Below are positions 46,013 through 58,892 of a stretch of DNA of 64,000 nucleotides, one piece after another. Both the position numbers and the translations under genes were made by a program. The notes beneath the pieces were generated by a model. That model did not search any database. It had not been told where the DNA came from and saw only the letters and a program-made list of their open reading frames with translations. The stretch's first letter is position 1. Every line of letters starts with the position of its first letter. Origin of the DNA: Aplidium turbinatum (taxonomy: Eukaryota; Chordata; Ascidiacea; Aplousobranchia; Polyclinidae); assembly GCA_918807975.1 (NCBI GenBank), contig OU964918.1, forward strand, positions 37,680,477 through 37,744,476, written 5' to 3'.

Positions 46013-48413
46013 GCAGATAGGAATTTATATAATTTAAATTGGTGTTTACCTGCAAAAACAGAAATATATAATTAATAGATAAATGATATAAACTAACATG
46101 GAGACGGAGTCCATCAAAGTTTACTGCACTGTCAACATGCATGCATACAAAGAGGACTGACAAAGGCTGTCTATCATACAAAATAGTCCTGTTTCTCAGG
46201 TATGCAGGTACAGCATCATAAAGTATCCAATCATCATCATATTATCTTTTATCTCAATAAAACACATTTAAGAATTATTCACACAACACGGTATTCCAAA
46301 TAAAAAAATTCTTGTTATTATGCAATATTTAAGCACATACAAATATAGTTAATTGCATAATCTATTTCTCAATCATTTTCATTTGATTAAATATAATTAG
46401 GATTGTGACTGGCTGTGGTATGATCCTTATGCGTTAAAACGGATTATGTAATTAGCCGGATTTGATCGTACTATGAGTTAAAGGAAAAGCTGTGAAGTAA
46501 TTCTCGTGAAGGGGCAACAAAACCATTTTTTGTTCAACTTCATTAGCTTTGCAAACGACAACTTGAGAGCTAAGACCAGAAACCTGGCACATATTGAAGT
46601 CCATGGAATTGCATGGATAAGAAAAAAAGGATTCGATCTGGCGAAATTTTTTATAAACGATGTGCACTCCTGAAGATATCACCAATATGTTAACAACTAG
46701 ACCAATAACAGTTCCAGTTCTGAAACAATTGTCTGGTGCATTGATGCCAAGTGAAAAAATTTTTAACACCACTCGCTTAAATTGATTACATAACATAAAA
46801 TTATGCGGCACAGGACTGAGGTGGTGCGGTTGTGCCACCTTTGCACTATTTTCTATACCACCATCACTGGTCTTGGAATTCTTGTGTATGTTAGACTTTT
46901 CTTTAATTCTCAATATGATTTGTTGCATTACATTGTTAGGTTTTCTCACAAGACGTTTTAATTTGCTCAGATAGTTTTCAAAGGGAAATGATGAAAAATT
47001 ATCTAATGGACCGAACTTCCTTACATCATTGGCTAAATGTACAAGGCAATGCACATTATACACAATATCTTCACGACCAAACAGATCCGCATAATGCTGG
47101 ACAAAAGAAAACAACAAGGAATATGCAAAATCACATTTAGATATACAATAAAAAGGATCAATCAAAATTCTTATTGCTACAGAAAGCAACAAAAAGTTTT
47201 GATAAAGCTGATGTGGTATCCTCTCATAAAGAACAACAGGAGCAGTGTACAGAAGAAATTGCCTAAACTCTGTTGCCTTCCAACGTTTTACTTCTGCAAG
47301 AGAACGTGGTTTTCTTGCAAACTTTCTTGGTATGAAAGAGCATAGTGAAAACAAAGCTTCGGAAATGCTTTCCCGCATGGGTCTGCCAATTCTAACTTGT
47401 AATGGACCTGATGTCCATAAGGTGATTAGACGCTTCACAACTCCTAAACATACCAAGTGCATGTAGTCCAAAGGAAATTGGCTAACCATTCCCAACGATA
47501 ATTCAAGAAATGGATTTGATCCCCTGTGATGTTCATCATCCTGCATTTCATCAAACCCAACATCTGTGCCTAGCGGCGCGGCGATTTCAGGAAGTGTAAT
47601 TTTTACTCCCGTGTAGACCCCGTGCTGAGTGCATTTATCGCAACCAGAGTACCTAGCACAATACTTTTTTCTTTTAACAAAAAAACGAGCTTTTGCATCA
47701 CATACAATGCAGCTAATTCCAACACGATAGTGTTTGCCATTGTAGTGCATGCCTTCAAACTGAAGTTTCTTCATCTCGGTGACAAAGGCTTCAAGATACT
47801 CTTCAGGATCATCTGGTTTGTGGTCACCAGAATAAAGCCCTATAGTAAACACCTCTTCGGAGTTTTCTCGTTTATCTATCATGCCTAGTATTGACCAAAG
47901 TTGCAATGAGGTACTGTGAAATATTGGCAAGCCATCAATATTTATCTGCAGGTGAAAATCATCGCACATAACAAGTTCAGGATAATTCTTTAGCTGTTGT
48001 TCCAAACAATTCTTGATGCCAAAGTGACAATACAATCCTCCAGCTACAGGTGTAATGCCATCAGCTTTGGCAGTTGATAGTATAGTTCTTGGGTCTTTTG
48101 GCAACACTGGATGGTACTTTTGTAAAACAGTGAGGAGCTTTCCAAGTGAAGCATGAGGAATTTCACATTATATTGCCCAGGACTCCAAAAGTAGAGGTAG
48201 GTATGACTCTGTACAATCAGACTCAGAAAGAATGTTTTCTTCGATATCATCATCAGTGCTTTCTTCTATATCAGCATAATGAGGATTATCACTTCCACTC
48301 TCGTCACTTTCATTTTCAGTCAAATTTTGCATTGAATTCATACATAAAGTGGTTTCTGGAGAACTGTTACATTGTGTGCTTGGGGATGGAATCTCATTGT
48401 TTTCGTTAGTATA

Positions 48414-51187
48414 GGGGAAGAGGGGGCAAGAAGTCACAAAATTTACTAATTAAACCATCTACACGCCCTGGGTGGGAATTTCATAAATATTTACGAACTA
48501 AAGTTCACTGTCATACTTCGAGTACTTGAAGTCCATATAATATTCCACATAACTATATTCTTTATCCAAATTTTTCAACATTTTAAATGAGCACTGAGGT
48601 GAGACTTCTACCCCTGCCTCAGGGTTAGTTGTCACAAACCTTGGGGTAAATTGTCACATGCAGTTTGTAACGCATAAAGTTTATTTAAGATTGAGTACAA
48701 TGGAATGAATAAGATAATACAGATAGGCTACATTAAAATGCCAATTATACATAGCAGGCCTCGAAATTCACGGCGGACATGTCCGCCGTCACAGCATGTA
48801 ATGTCCGCGGGAAGTACCCTCTAGATCGGTCATATTTGTCCGCCGAGAAATAACACAGGAACTATCGATACAAATCGTCATTGCATAGCACAAACAATTG
48901 TTGCGAGAATATAATTTCCCGCGCATCTAGAAAATGTGAATATTGTATCTCCTAGCTTCCATTCAAGAAGGAAAACTTTCGATTTTTACGTTGCTTCAAC
49001 GATTGATGAGATTGAATCAGCGTAACAAAGGCGAATTCTTCGCTAAGAATCGATGGGAATACCAGTACTTCTACACTAATCACGCGCAACTTAGTTCAAG
49101 TCTTACGTCACAATGTCTGGCTTATCGAGTAATATTGATAACGCAAGGTTGGTTACAAAATTAGATTATACCAGAAGGCTATTACAGCAAGATGCAGCAA
49201 AATTTGTTAAGTTTTGGTATTACAGTAAGAAAGAAAACGCCCAGAGAAAATTCACTTTTGCTCACAAGACACGCAAAAATAAACCTAAAGAAAAAGCCCA
49301 ATGAAACTTTGCACAGCAGAAAATAGTGGTGTTAGTGTAGAAGTTTTCCGACTTGTGCCCAGAGCATTGTGACGCAAGAAGCCACACGACCTCGATCGGT
49401 GGAAGTTAATCAGTTATGCGGCGTATTAAGCATTTACACGGCGATTTGACTCTTCAGGCGCACGTCGGTGGTCTGATGAAAGCCTTTCAGAGTGACTTCG
49501 CTGAAATTTTGGAAAGCCTTCTAAACAGTAGCTATAGTTTTCGAATGGCGAAGAATTATCAAGATGAAGTGATTAAACATGACGATCGACGCTAAAACTG
49601 GCGTGTCCGCCGTAAGACTTAATTTGTCCGCCGAAATAGCTGCTCAGACCGGATACGTTTGTCCGCCGTCAACAAAAACGAATTTCGAGGCTTGCATAGT
49701 ATTCACTTTACAAGTATGGTATTTGTTGTTATTTAATTGACTTTTTTGTGAAGTCCAAAACTACAGCACATTGTATTCAGATAGTTGAGAGCAGTGAAAG
49801 CTAACAAGTTTTCTCCTCGTTTTGTTTGTCCACAAACTAGAGTTGAAAGCTTGAAAACAACATCCTCTAGTGGTGAAGGTAAGTAGCTTATCAGGATTTT
49901 AAGGAAAATGAAACTGCATGTTTCCAAATTTATCAAGGCATTTTTTTCCACATGAAGTTTGATCTACTCTGATCTTCGGTGACTTCTAAAACTGTCCCAA
50001 CGTAACATTGTGCGGCTCGACCACTTTCGAATTTCAGAAGAATGTGGTCGTCAATATCTATGTTCTCAAGACTAAATGGTGTCTGGACACAACTCTCATC
50101 ATCTGAGTCTTCATCAGTGGCATCATCGCACAAGGCTGTTTCATCTGAGCTTTTATTGTCATCACTTGATGATTCTGGTGCTGGAATCTTTGTCTTCTTT
50201 TGAAACTTTATCACTCTTTTAGCGGCTGTTTTCTTCCCTTTTCTTTTGCTGTTCTTTTCTTCTGCCATCCTTTTCATAACAGGTGAGTCTGTGTATATCT
50301 CGGACTTTCCCTTCTTCTTTTTCCTAGACTCTGCTAAACTAATCCTCGGGGACTTTAGAGAACGCTCTCCAAGTCCCCGAACTATCCTCCATAGTTGTGG
50401 TCAGCACTTGGTGGTGAGAAGTATAACCAAGCTGGGCGTCCTTCAGGCTGTTGTTGTTAGCCTTATAGCTTGCAATGTAACGACTTAAGGTTTTGTAGTT
50501 AACATCATTGTTGCTAGCAGATTTTGTCTGAAGCTCAGGCCACCATTCACAACCGCTTCTGCAGCAGCCTCCGTCGCGTCTTTCGAATACCGTCCACGTT
50601 CAGTTTTCCTTTGGTAGTTACGCATCTGCAAAGCTACCGGTTTTATATGTTAAAGAAATTATTGGTAATACAGTAGGTTTACCCTAAATATAACAGAATT
50701 TACAGAAATACACTCTGGTTGAGGATTCATGAATTATTACTATTAGAAACAAGAGGATTCATGAATTATTACTATTGATCATCGGGGTAAGTTGTCACAG
50801 AATGTGATAACTTACCCCAAAGCATCTTTAGTTTCAAAATTCCAAATTCTGGTCAACATGCTTCAGCATTTTAAACAAAAGTTTATCCATATATTACTGA
50901 CATTAGTCACTACTAACAGAAACAAAAAGATTCCGTATATATTCAGAAACGTTTAAGTTTATCAAAATACCTACTTTGGGCAATTCGTCTTCGTAAGAAG
51001 CAGAAAATCACTACAGATTATTGTCTACATTCTGTTCACTTCTGTTGCACAACATGGCCGATCTCAACGTGTAACCAAGGAAGTAGTACTCGCTTTTTAT
51101 AACGTCAGAAAGTAGTTTCCTACATTGGGTGCGCTAAACTCAGGCTTGTGACAACTTACCCGTGTGACTTTTAGCCCCTCTCTTCCC
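48414..51187 (-). mobile_element. Pogo-like element inside the EnSpm transposase
   Basis: TA duplications at 48412-48413 and 51188-51189; ends GGGGAAGAGGGGGCAAGA and the complement of agcccctctcttccc. On the minus strand, MRNYQRKTERGRYSKDATEA (about 50627) starts a psq-type helix-turn-helix that soon runs out of frame (NYKTLSRYIASYKANNNSLK continues in another). Then 50277-49933 carries the acidic tail plus DIDDHILLKFESGRAAQCYV, the usual pogo C-terminal end. The whole DDE core is deleted. Motif copies lie at 48423-48438, 48621-48636, 48643-48658, a pair 50784-50799/50803-50818, and a double site 51146-51178. Confidence 0.85.
48755..49694. mobile_element. Non-autonomous element with CAGGCCTCGAAATTC ends
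   Basis: Inverted ends CAGGCCTCGAAATTC and the complement of gaatttcgaggcttg, each followed by GTCCGCCG/CGGCGGAC repeats. The flanks share 5 bp (CATAG at 48750-48754 and 49695-49699), so this may be a 5-bp-duplication hAT subgroup or another superfamily. The interior matches 2368-3889 closely but lacks the 750-bp insertion found there. It is nested in the pogo-like element. Confidence 0.7.
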
Positions 51188-53181
51188 TACCTAGGGTTTT
51201 CCAAACTATGAAATTCTTTAATTTTCAAGTCAATCTGTGCTCTCATGTGATCAACATGCTTTTTAACTCTACGTCGTTTTGAATGGTATGACAATGACAT
51301 GCCTAATGTATAACTCTATATAGCCTTGCACCAAATCCTCTGCAATACATGAATGAATTGAACAAGTTTATTTTTTCGCTCAAACACAGCATCATAATAG
51401 TGTTCCGAGGCGTTCTGCCAGTTGACAAATAAAAGGGTTCTGTTGCATATAGTTTTAGAGTAGTAGTATTCCAGTTTTAATCCGGTGTTATCCCCGTTAC
51501 CGAGGGTGGCAGGATGTACCTTGCCATGTCGCAATCACTTGCACCCCTTGTCTCCACAACTTGATGTAACTTGATATAAATAAACAGCTAAACTCGACTG
51601 CAAGCTTTCTCTCTGCAAGCTTACTCAAACGTTTTCTCTGTCTTTTTACCACGCACGAAAGTAGTGAACTGAAAACAAGGCTCATTGGCGGGAAAGCGTA
51701 TATGCGTCATGTAGCGTAGCGGTGTGGCAACTTTGTCCTTTTCGGGTAAAAAGGTTGACTTTGAAAAAGGAGAAATTTATGAGGCATGCGCATAAAATGA
51801 ATGTAGCCATGTGGCAACAAAGCACATTAAGGGTTAAACTGCAGTCCTATTGAATTTTAGAAAACTATGGTTTCAACGTCAAAAGGTGTTTTTATCGGTC
51901 CTTAATAAAATCACTGAAAATCTATGAAATTAATAATTAATTAAACTACCATTCAACGTTTTATAGGCAGAGAAAACTTTTTCTCAAACCGTAGAAAATT
52001 TCATTATCAGATCACCGCTTCAATGCGTGATGGAAATCTACAGATAAATCTGCATCAAGCATTGCAGAGTGCAAAAAAACAGTGTTGCAGAACGCGTTTT
52101 CGAATATTAAATTCTCATCAGTGCAACTACGTTTATGAACGCAATAACAACGGTTAAATTTAAACTCAATACAATACATTACAAACATTATAAGGACATA
52201 TTCTCAGTGTTCAATTGAATATTAATAAATCCAGAGACATCAGAAAATCACTTCCCGCATGCAATTCCAGACCGACATTACTCGCTTAAGGTGTTTTTTG
52301 TTAACACAAACTTAATGTTCAAAGCAAAAAAGCCATCACAATGAACATCTACCGAAGTATACTAATTTACAGTACTTAGATAAGCACTGAAAATTAATAG
52401 ACGGTATTGTTATTAATATCAACTCAATATGATTTCAGTGATTATAATACAATGTAGATTATAATACAGTAGCGTATCCAATTAATTAGCGACGACCTTT
52501 TAAAGTACACGTTAATTTGAACAGAAATAAGAATTTAGCAAAAGTCTCAGTCATTTTAGAAAGATTTCACCACCGGTTACAGGACCATCTAATTAAATTA
52601 TATAAAATTAAAATATCATGGATTTTCTGTGATAAAATCGACCATTTTGAAAAACGTTTTCTTGGTAGGCATGAAAGTATTTTATCCTGTGTTGTGCTAC
52701 ACACGTGTTCTGTTTTATAATAGGAATATGGAAGATGAAATGTATTTCAGGAATATGCATTAATTAGACGTTTATCGCAAAATCGCATCAAAAAGTTCAT
52801 GTAGATACCATACAGAAACAGTATCGTGCCAGCATATGAAAAACTGTACACAAACGATAGGTAGCCTGCCACACTACACTCAACCGGTAAAGGCCCGGTA
52901 TAAGGAAACGCGTACGAAAACAGTTACACTCAAACGGTGTAGGCCCATTATCGGACCGGTATCATGAAAACCTTTCCGATACAACCTATACACCACTTCA
53001 CTGAACCGGTATTGGGCCAATGAGGGTGTGTTTGCTGGGTAGTCCTGGAATCTCCTACAAGTCAGCCATTGTGAAGTGAGCTCACAACATTTCAGTAAGT
53101 GACTGAAGTTAGTAAATGATGAAACTGAGCAAGCCAGGGCTTGAAATCACAAGTCAGCAAAATGAGTTTGACAAGCACGTA

Positions 53182-56059
53182 GGGGAAAGTAGGGCAAAAT
53201 GGGATACTTAAGCCTAAACAGTCATAAAATTCCAGAGACTTAAGAAACACGAACAATTTTTGTTTTAGCAGAAAGGTCAGGCATCATGCTACACAAATCA
53301 ACAAAAAAATATTAAAAATGATAATGCTCATTTAAGTATCAAATAAATTCCATGGGATGAGAGAAGTAAATCAGAAATTTGCACAGCAACAATGCATTGA
53401 CAGTGCAAGTTTATCGTTGATGATTAAACAATAAACATGCCAAATAGCAGAAATAACATTTGAACCTCACTTATGATCAGTTTTGTTCGTTTTCGTTATT
53501 GTCATTTCCATTCTTATTCAATGCATAAATCACAAGTATAAACAATAAGACTATTGTCATCCTGAACTCTTGCACAAGAACAGTGTGCTCATTGCTCACA
53601 AGAATAACAACAAATCCACCATTCATCAGATGTCGAATAGCTGTGCAGCTTTCTTGTATCCACATTCTTTATTCACAATGCACTCTATAGCGGCTTTCAT
53701 TGTGCCTTCATCCCAATTTTGCCGCGTTGTTTTTCGAATATAAGTTCTTACCATTTTACTTTTGTACCAAAATATTACCGTAAACCGGGGCTACATTGAA
53801 CGCTTTTTGACTTCAAAATGAAGTGCATTAGCGGTTTCTTAACCTATCCGCACTAAATTGCAATATGTTAGGGGGACCAACTAGGTCTCTAAATAGCACA
53901 ACAAACATTTAGTTTTAATCTCTATCTTAACCGCTTTTTTTAGAAAATTGTCGGTGTTCAAAGTAACCCCGTGATCGGGGTTACTTTGAACAGACGTGAA
54001 TTGTTTACGTTTGTTCAAATTTGACTGTGTATGAGGTTACTTTAAACACATTGAAAGTTTTTAAAAAAACTTTTTGATATGGGTACCGTAGTATATTGAC
54101 AATAAACAACATATTTCACTGAAGAGAACATATTTACACGAACTGGTACACGAATTGGCAATAGCAATTATGATGCTGCAGGAAGACAAGGAATATGGCT
54201 CAAAACAGTTCATATTAACATAGGTTTTGCAACTACTTTCCCCACATGTATTCGAAGTCAGGAAATCGAAGAATATTTCTGTTATTCAGAGGAATGGCTT
54301 TGGGCTGTACTTTGACAATATCATCCCACTCATAGAGCATCTCATCTTTGGTTTGGGGTCATCTCCATCCATTTCGATTGCACTTTGTCAATGTCGATAC
54401 CACCGCTCCTTCGCTTTCAACACTTGTCACTTTACCGGGAAACTGTTGCTCTTCGTATTCAACAATTATGTACTCTCCAGTTGCAATATATTTTTTGGTA
54501 GATCCTTCTGCTTCATTTTCTTCAATATCACCATCAGAAACCGTATCATCCTCTGATGAAGCACCATCTTCTATGCTTTCGTCCTCATACGACTCATCGC
54601 CTTCCGATTCATCTTCACCGTCCGTACCGGTAACTGCAGTTGCACTTTTAGATGTGCCTGCAAAAACATTTATCCAGAACAGCAGTGTAATGAAATCGTA
54701 GCTTTTTGCAAATGGTAATGAAGTTGATGTGCTTTCATAGCAGAAATATATTACAGTAGACACCAATACCAGTAGGCCTACTGGTACATAAAACTAAGTT
54801 ATTTAACCTTTGCAATAAAACTAAAAAAACAAGGGTTCTAGAAATAAAAGAATGGTTACCGGTATGTGCTCTGGTGCTCACCTGCTTCTGCTATCTCATC
54901 ACATGTGATGCTTTCCCCTGGAATGGCATTGATCTTCTCTTCTTTGGTCTGTCCTCATCCACATCATTCTGAGCACTCCAAGAACTGCATCTGACACTTT
55001 GCGAGCTGTGTCGGTACCGGTACTGGCATCGCCATTTTCATTCAAATCATAGTCTGGAAGCCGTTCCAACACTTTTTGCGGATCGAAAGGATGAATACCG
55101 CATTTTCGAAATCCACTTTTGACGTTCAAAGTAACCCCAGAATACTGTTCAAAGTAACCCCATCTAGCATATGACCCAAGCTTTCCAAAACTATTACAAA
55201 AAAACTCGATGTGCATATTGATATAACTTGCTTATGACTTACCCTTCAATTGATAGGAAGGTCTTGGCCAAAGGCGTTAAAACCACTCGGACACACAGTA
55301 AAGTATTCTTACCTTGCCAAAACTGATTATTTCCCTCAAAATCGAGGTTGAAAGCAGACTAGTCTCAAAGCAGCAATCTTCTTTTTTTTCGAACAGAAAG
55401 GGTTTCCACAAATAGTTTACCATACACTATTTACAAATTGACTGCTAAACAGAAGAATAAAATAAGCAAAGATACGTTTTTAGGTAAACATACAATGAAC
55501 AAACAAAATAAAAAAAAATGTTCAAAGTTACCCTGGCGTTCAAAGTAGCCCCGGTTTACGGTAGCTATAATTTAAGATCTATTAATAAACAAATAGTTTA
55601 ATTCTGCCAAGTACTGTAGCATATAGCTTCCAGAAGTAGGCTAACAAAAACGAAGAAACCCATTTCACATGTAGTTTCATGCAATGATGTAACTATCCCA
55701 TTATGCCCCATTTCACTACACAGAAAAATACTGGCTGTGAAACACTTGCAGTGAAAGAAAATTCAAATATTTTCCTTATGCTATCACTACTTCCTAAAGT
55801 ATTATGAGAAAAAGCAACAACTGCAACAAATCATTATTTAGTATAAAAAAAATCACTGGAATATTTGGCCGTTTTTTTTAACGAATTACCTGTTTTTTAA
55901 TTCTGCTGCACGAAACACCTCTGTACACTAAAATTACAGAATTGAACTAAAAACTGATTCAATTCCAAGCTGGCTAGCCTACTTCCTACCAAAATTTCTG
56001 CTATGTGGCGTAAGTAGTTTTTAAAAATAACGAGAGCCTCGTTTTGCCCTACTTTCCCC
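53182..56059 (-). mobile_element. Pogo-like element, deleted transposase, holding a second pogo-like element
   Basis: TA at 53180-53181 and 56060-56061; ends GGGGAAAGTAGGGCAAAA and the complement of ttttgccctactttcccc. On the minus strand an ATG at 53754 starts MVRTYIRKTTRQNWDEGTMK and a YKKAAQLFDI motif, the pogo helix-turn-helix start. It then stops, and the frame at 53665-53477 ends in an acidic/Asn-rich tail, so the catalytic core is gone. A motif copy (ATCCCATTATGCCCC) lies at 55695-55709, 350 bp from the right end. The inner element occupies 53778-55559. Confidence 0.8.
53778..55559 (-). mobile_element. Pogo-like element nested in a pogo-like element
   Basis: TA at 53776-53777 and 55560-55561; ends CCGTAAACCGGGGCTAC and its complement. 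Motif copies (GGGGTTACTTTGAACA type) form a perfect 16-bp head-to-head pair at 53955-53970/53977-53992, a direct pair 55124-55138 and 55147-55161, and a double site at the right end. Minus-strand remnants are SGFRKCGIHPFDPQKVLERL (55216-54899), the end of the pogo DDE region, and an acidic tail with GEYIIVEYEEQQFPGKVTSV (54766-54359). The N-terminal half is missing. Confidence 0.85.
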
Positions 56060-56084
56060 TAAATCTCATTTGCGGAGTTGTCGC

Positions 56085-56283
56085 ATGCCGAGTCGTCCGA
56101 CTACCTTGGCCCGGAATGGCCCGTTTCGGTGAGTCCGATCCCTTAACGGGGAATTTTTTCAATTTTTTTTTAAATTATCGGGTACCGTAGCCTAATTATC
56201 ATTGCCGTTTTAGGGTTAGGGGTTTGAGGTTAGGGTTAGAGGTTAGGAACTCACCGAATAGTAGCAGACCCACCTTGGCCAGC
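56085..56283. repeat. Short relative of the DTD1-intron foldback ends
   Basis: It ends in accgaatagtagcagaccca, like 14975-14995, and has an AAATTATCGGGTACCGTAGC segment like the arms there. A telomere-like TTAGGGTTAGGGG run lies at 56211-56246. Confidence 0.55.
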
Positions 56284-57526
56284 GGTTTCCAACCTTTTAA
56301 CACCAAGAGTAAAAATTTAAAAACATGTTTGCGGTCGTAGTGAATAGAGCAGATATTCGCAATCTTTCGTGGACCTAAGTTGTCGTTGTGTAGCCTACCA
56401 TCATGCAAGATATTAGTAAAGATTATGAATTCAATCCAAAACGACTATCAAATAAATATCAACGACTTCTAAAAACCAAATGTTATCTATTTAGGCTCCA
56501 TACAAAATCGCTGTAGCCTAATTGTTAAATTATTGCTGTTTCTCTGCCGGTCTAGTAAGCTAGCCTACATGCAACGCAAGCAAGACATCAAACAAGCTTC
56601 TGAAGCACGTAACTCTGCTTTAGCATTCAGCCAATTTCTTTGCTGCAAAGTTGGAAACAAAAAAGATTTCTTGCGTAGCCTATGCAGCTGGTTGAAGCAA
56701 CCACCAATAATTTGATTGCTTTGAAAATGCCCACAAATAGCCTATTTGTTTTTAAGAGATGTATCCAAAGTTTTTACAGAATTATTTCATCGGGACTGTA
56801 AAGTAGAATCACAACATAATTCAAACATAGGCTACGGTACTTTTTTTCATAAAGATTATGATGGCATGTGCTGACAATTTTGATAAATGGATTAATCCAA
56901 AAGTTTTCTTGTCAAGAATCTTCATGTTCCGCAAACTAATGTTCAATATTGTTAGCTTACTCTTTCAAATGTTGACTTAAAATGCTCAGTAAGTTATAAT
57001 AACTATTCCCCAATTGTAATTTCATTTCACCAGCATTTTTCATCCCACATCGAAAGCCAACTATGGAGTAAATTTTTAGGCTATGGTCTAGTTTTCATCG
57101 TCTACGAGCGGCGTAGCATATAACCATGCGTTTCGTATTTTATATCAACTGCCTCGTCACATCCACATCAGTGAGCTTCAAATCTCTTGTCTCGTAACTA
57201 CATTTGAGGCCTATATAAGACAGCATTTTTTGTCTTGTAGCGTTTATCAAACGCTGCGTAATTTCAGCTAATAGTTTAATTTCGTCGCTCATGAAATCGT
57301 ATTGTTATTGTCATCTTTTCATAAACACTACAAACAATGTCTCTTGTAAAACCTTATTCTGAACGTAGGCAATGCCCCTAATGTGTTTACGTGCTTATGC
57401 CTTATAAGTTGGTGCAACTTGCATGCAAGTGAATTTGTTAAATTGTTCTCTTCGCTTCATATGGATCGCAAGGTTTGAAATAAACGTTTATAGAAATGAT
57501 TGCAACTATGTTATTAACGTAACAAG
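56284..57526. other. No gene recognised
   Basis: AT-rich sequence. The frames at 56199-56408 and 56533-56715 have no family features. Confidence 0.4.
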
Positions 57527-57815
57527 CAGGGTATGGAATGGAAGACGTTTTTTCCATCTTCCATCCTGAGATTTTCTTCCATTCCATCTCAGAAATCTCT
57601 TCAATCTTCATATTTTGTGATCTCTGCGTTGAATATGCCAAAAATAAACCTAAACACCATAGGCTAAAGTTAATCCAAAAATTTAACAGCAGTGTTTTCC
57701 TAAGTTGTTTGAACGTACCGTTCGAATTATTTCAGCGAGCAACGTAATATTTTACATGTCTTGATAAAGGGTTAGAAAGTTAATGATGGAAGATTGTCTT
57801 CCATCCCATTCCCTG
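57527..57815. mobile_element. hAT MITE with GGAATGGAAGA ends
   Basis: Ends CAGGGTATGGAATGGAAGAC and the complement of gtcttccatcccattccctg. The flanking 8-mers GTAACAAG and GTGACAAG match at 7 of 8. Length 289 bp, non-coding, with extra internal CTTCCAT words. Confidence 0.8.
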
Positions 57816-58399
57816 GTGACAAGATGTGAATATTGTCGATGTCTCAAACAACAATTGTGTTAGTTCAATAGGAACCAAATTTCGAATTGTTAGTTTAAGA
57901 AACGTATCTTATGTCCCATCATTCAAATTTTTTATTTTTCATCCCAAAATCTGCCTTTCATCTCATTCACTGTAGACAGGTAGCCTAGTGATTAGGCTAT
58001 CAGATGTAGCCCTTGAAAAAGTCAGTCGTGTCTGATTGACAAAACGTCAGAATAAATGCAGATTTTTATCTGAAACACCTTGTGATGAATATTTCGTCTT
58101 CGAGGATGCCAATAATCTTCATATAGCCTAGACGCTAACGATAAGGTCTTGAATGAAATGAGTCCAATGCTAGCTGTGAAAGTCCGGTCACATTTAAGAT
58201 CTTCTGAAAGATAAAGCGACTGAATCTGTTATGCCTATCGATCGCCATGAGGTTGGGAGTGTCTCGTGGAGACGCGTGATTATAGTGGACATGATGTGCA
58301 CAATCAAATAGCAGACATAATCTTGGCATGGCCACCCGCTTTGTTCCAAGGTAAGCCAAGGCGGTTGGAGCTGGTGACATGCTGCAGCCGTTGAGCTTG
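57816..58399. other. No gene recognised
   Basis: AT-rich spacer between a MITE and a SINE. The minus-strand frames at 58135-58467 and 58194-58433 run into the SINE body and are not genes. Confidence 0.4.
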
Positions 58400-58635
58400 G
58401 TTGGTATTGAATCTTTATCTTCGGACTGACCAATCCTGATAATAATTTTTTCCTGGCAGTTTTGCATACTTACTTGTAAGTTAGTAGAGGCTTTAAACCA
58501 CTGAAGCAGAGCCGGTTAACGAGATTAACAGAGTGAAGTTTCCGATAGTTGTTGCTTGAGAATTATTCCACCCACTAGGCGCCGCTGATTGGAGACCACT
58601 CCTGAAATCCGTTGCTCAAGCGTAGGTCCAGCTTA
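58400..58635 (-). repeat. tRNA-derived SINE, family A, copy 4 (tail part)
   Basis: The body matches family A on the minus strand (gttgctcaagcg, gttaacgagattaacagagtg, cctggcagttttgcat), but the tRNA-like head is not recognised. It is the most diverged of the copies. Confidence 0.65.
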
Positions 58636-58892
58636 GGCTACACCTCTAGGCAGGGATAGAGAAACCATTTAAAAAGTAGGCTAGGTGGGCGCAGTAGTCA
58701 AAGTCAATACAACTTCTAGGAGGCAAGACCCCCCATACCATTGTTGCATTTCTAATATTTGAAATCGTTTACACCCGGAGTCGACAACCTACAGTCCGTC
58801 AAGAAAAATCCGGCCCGCCGCTTTACAAATTACAGTATAGCAATATGTGGCCAAGCCAGTGGTTTATTACAGTATAATCGAATAGAAGAGTA

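Larger units (their letters stand above)
46452..51300 (-). pseudogene. EnSpm/CACTA transposase, split by a pogo-like insertion
   Basis: Reading starts at ATG 51300-51298 with MSLSYHSKRRRVKKHVDHMR, continues 37 codons to 51190, is interrupted by the pogo-like element, and resumes in the same frame at 48413 for 81 codons. An in-frame TAA lies at 48170-48168. A 571-codon frame then runs to the stop at 46452. Signature segments are DGLPIFHSTSLQLWSILG, GLYSGDHKPDDPEEYLEAFV, CIVCDAKARFFVKRKKYC, YSGCDKCTQHG and FPLDYMHLVCLGVVKRL, typical of animal EnSpm transposases. Apart from the insertion and the one stop the frame looks preserved, so the element is fairly young. The ATG choice rests on the basic N-terminus and the matching phase. 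Confidence 0.85.
44400..53042 (-). mobile_element. EnSpm/CACTA transposon, two genes, with nested insertions
   Basis: Assigned from the transposase (46452-51300, minus), a second gene (44439-46012, minus) and the right end at 53042, whose complement begins GACTACCCAGCAAACAC, one base from a canonical CACTA start. Subterminal repeats rich in CCGGTAT/ATTGGGCC lie at 52870-53030. The left terminus is not found; the element appears cut where the Gypsy fossil begins. Nested inside are a pogo-like element (48414-51187), its own insert (48755-49694) and a small foldback (45155-45402). About 52 to 52.85 kb is AT-rich and non-coding. Confidence 0.75.

Noticed and set aside
54227-54701. Plus-strand Ser-rich ORFs
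   Set aside because: Antisense shadows of the acidic tail of a pogo-like transposase on the minus strand.
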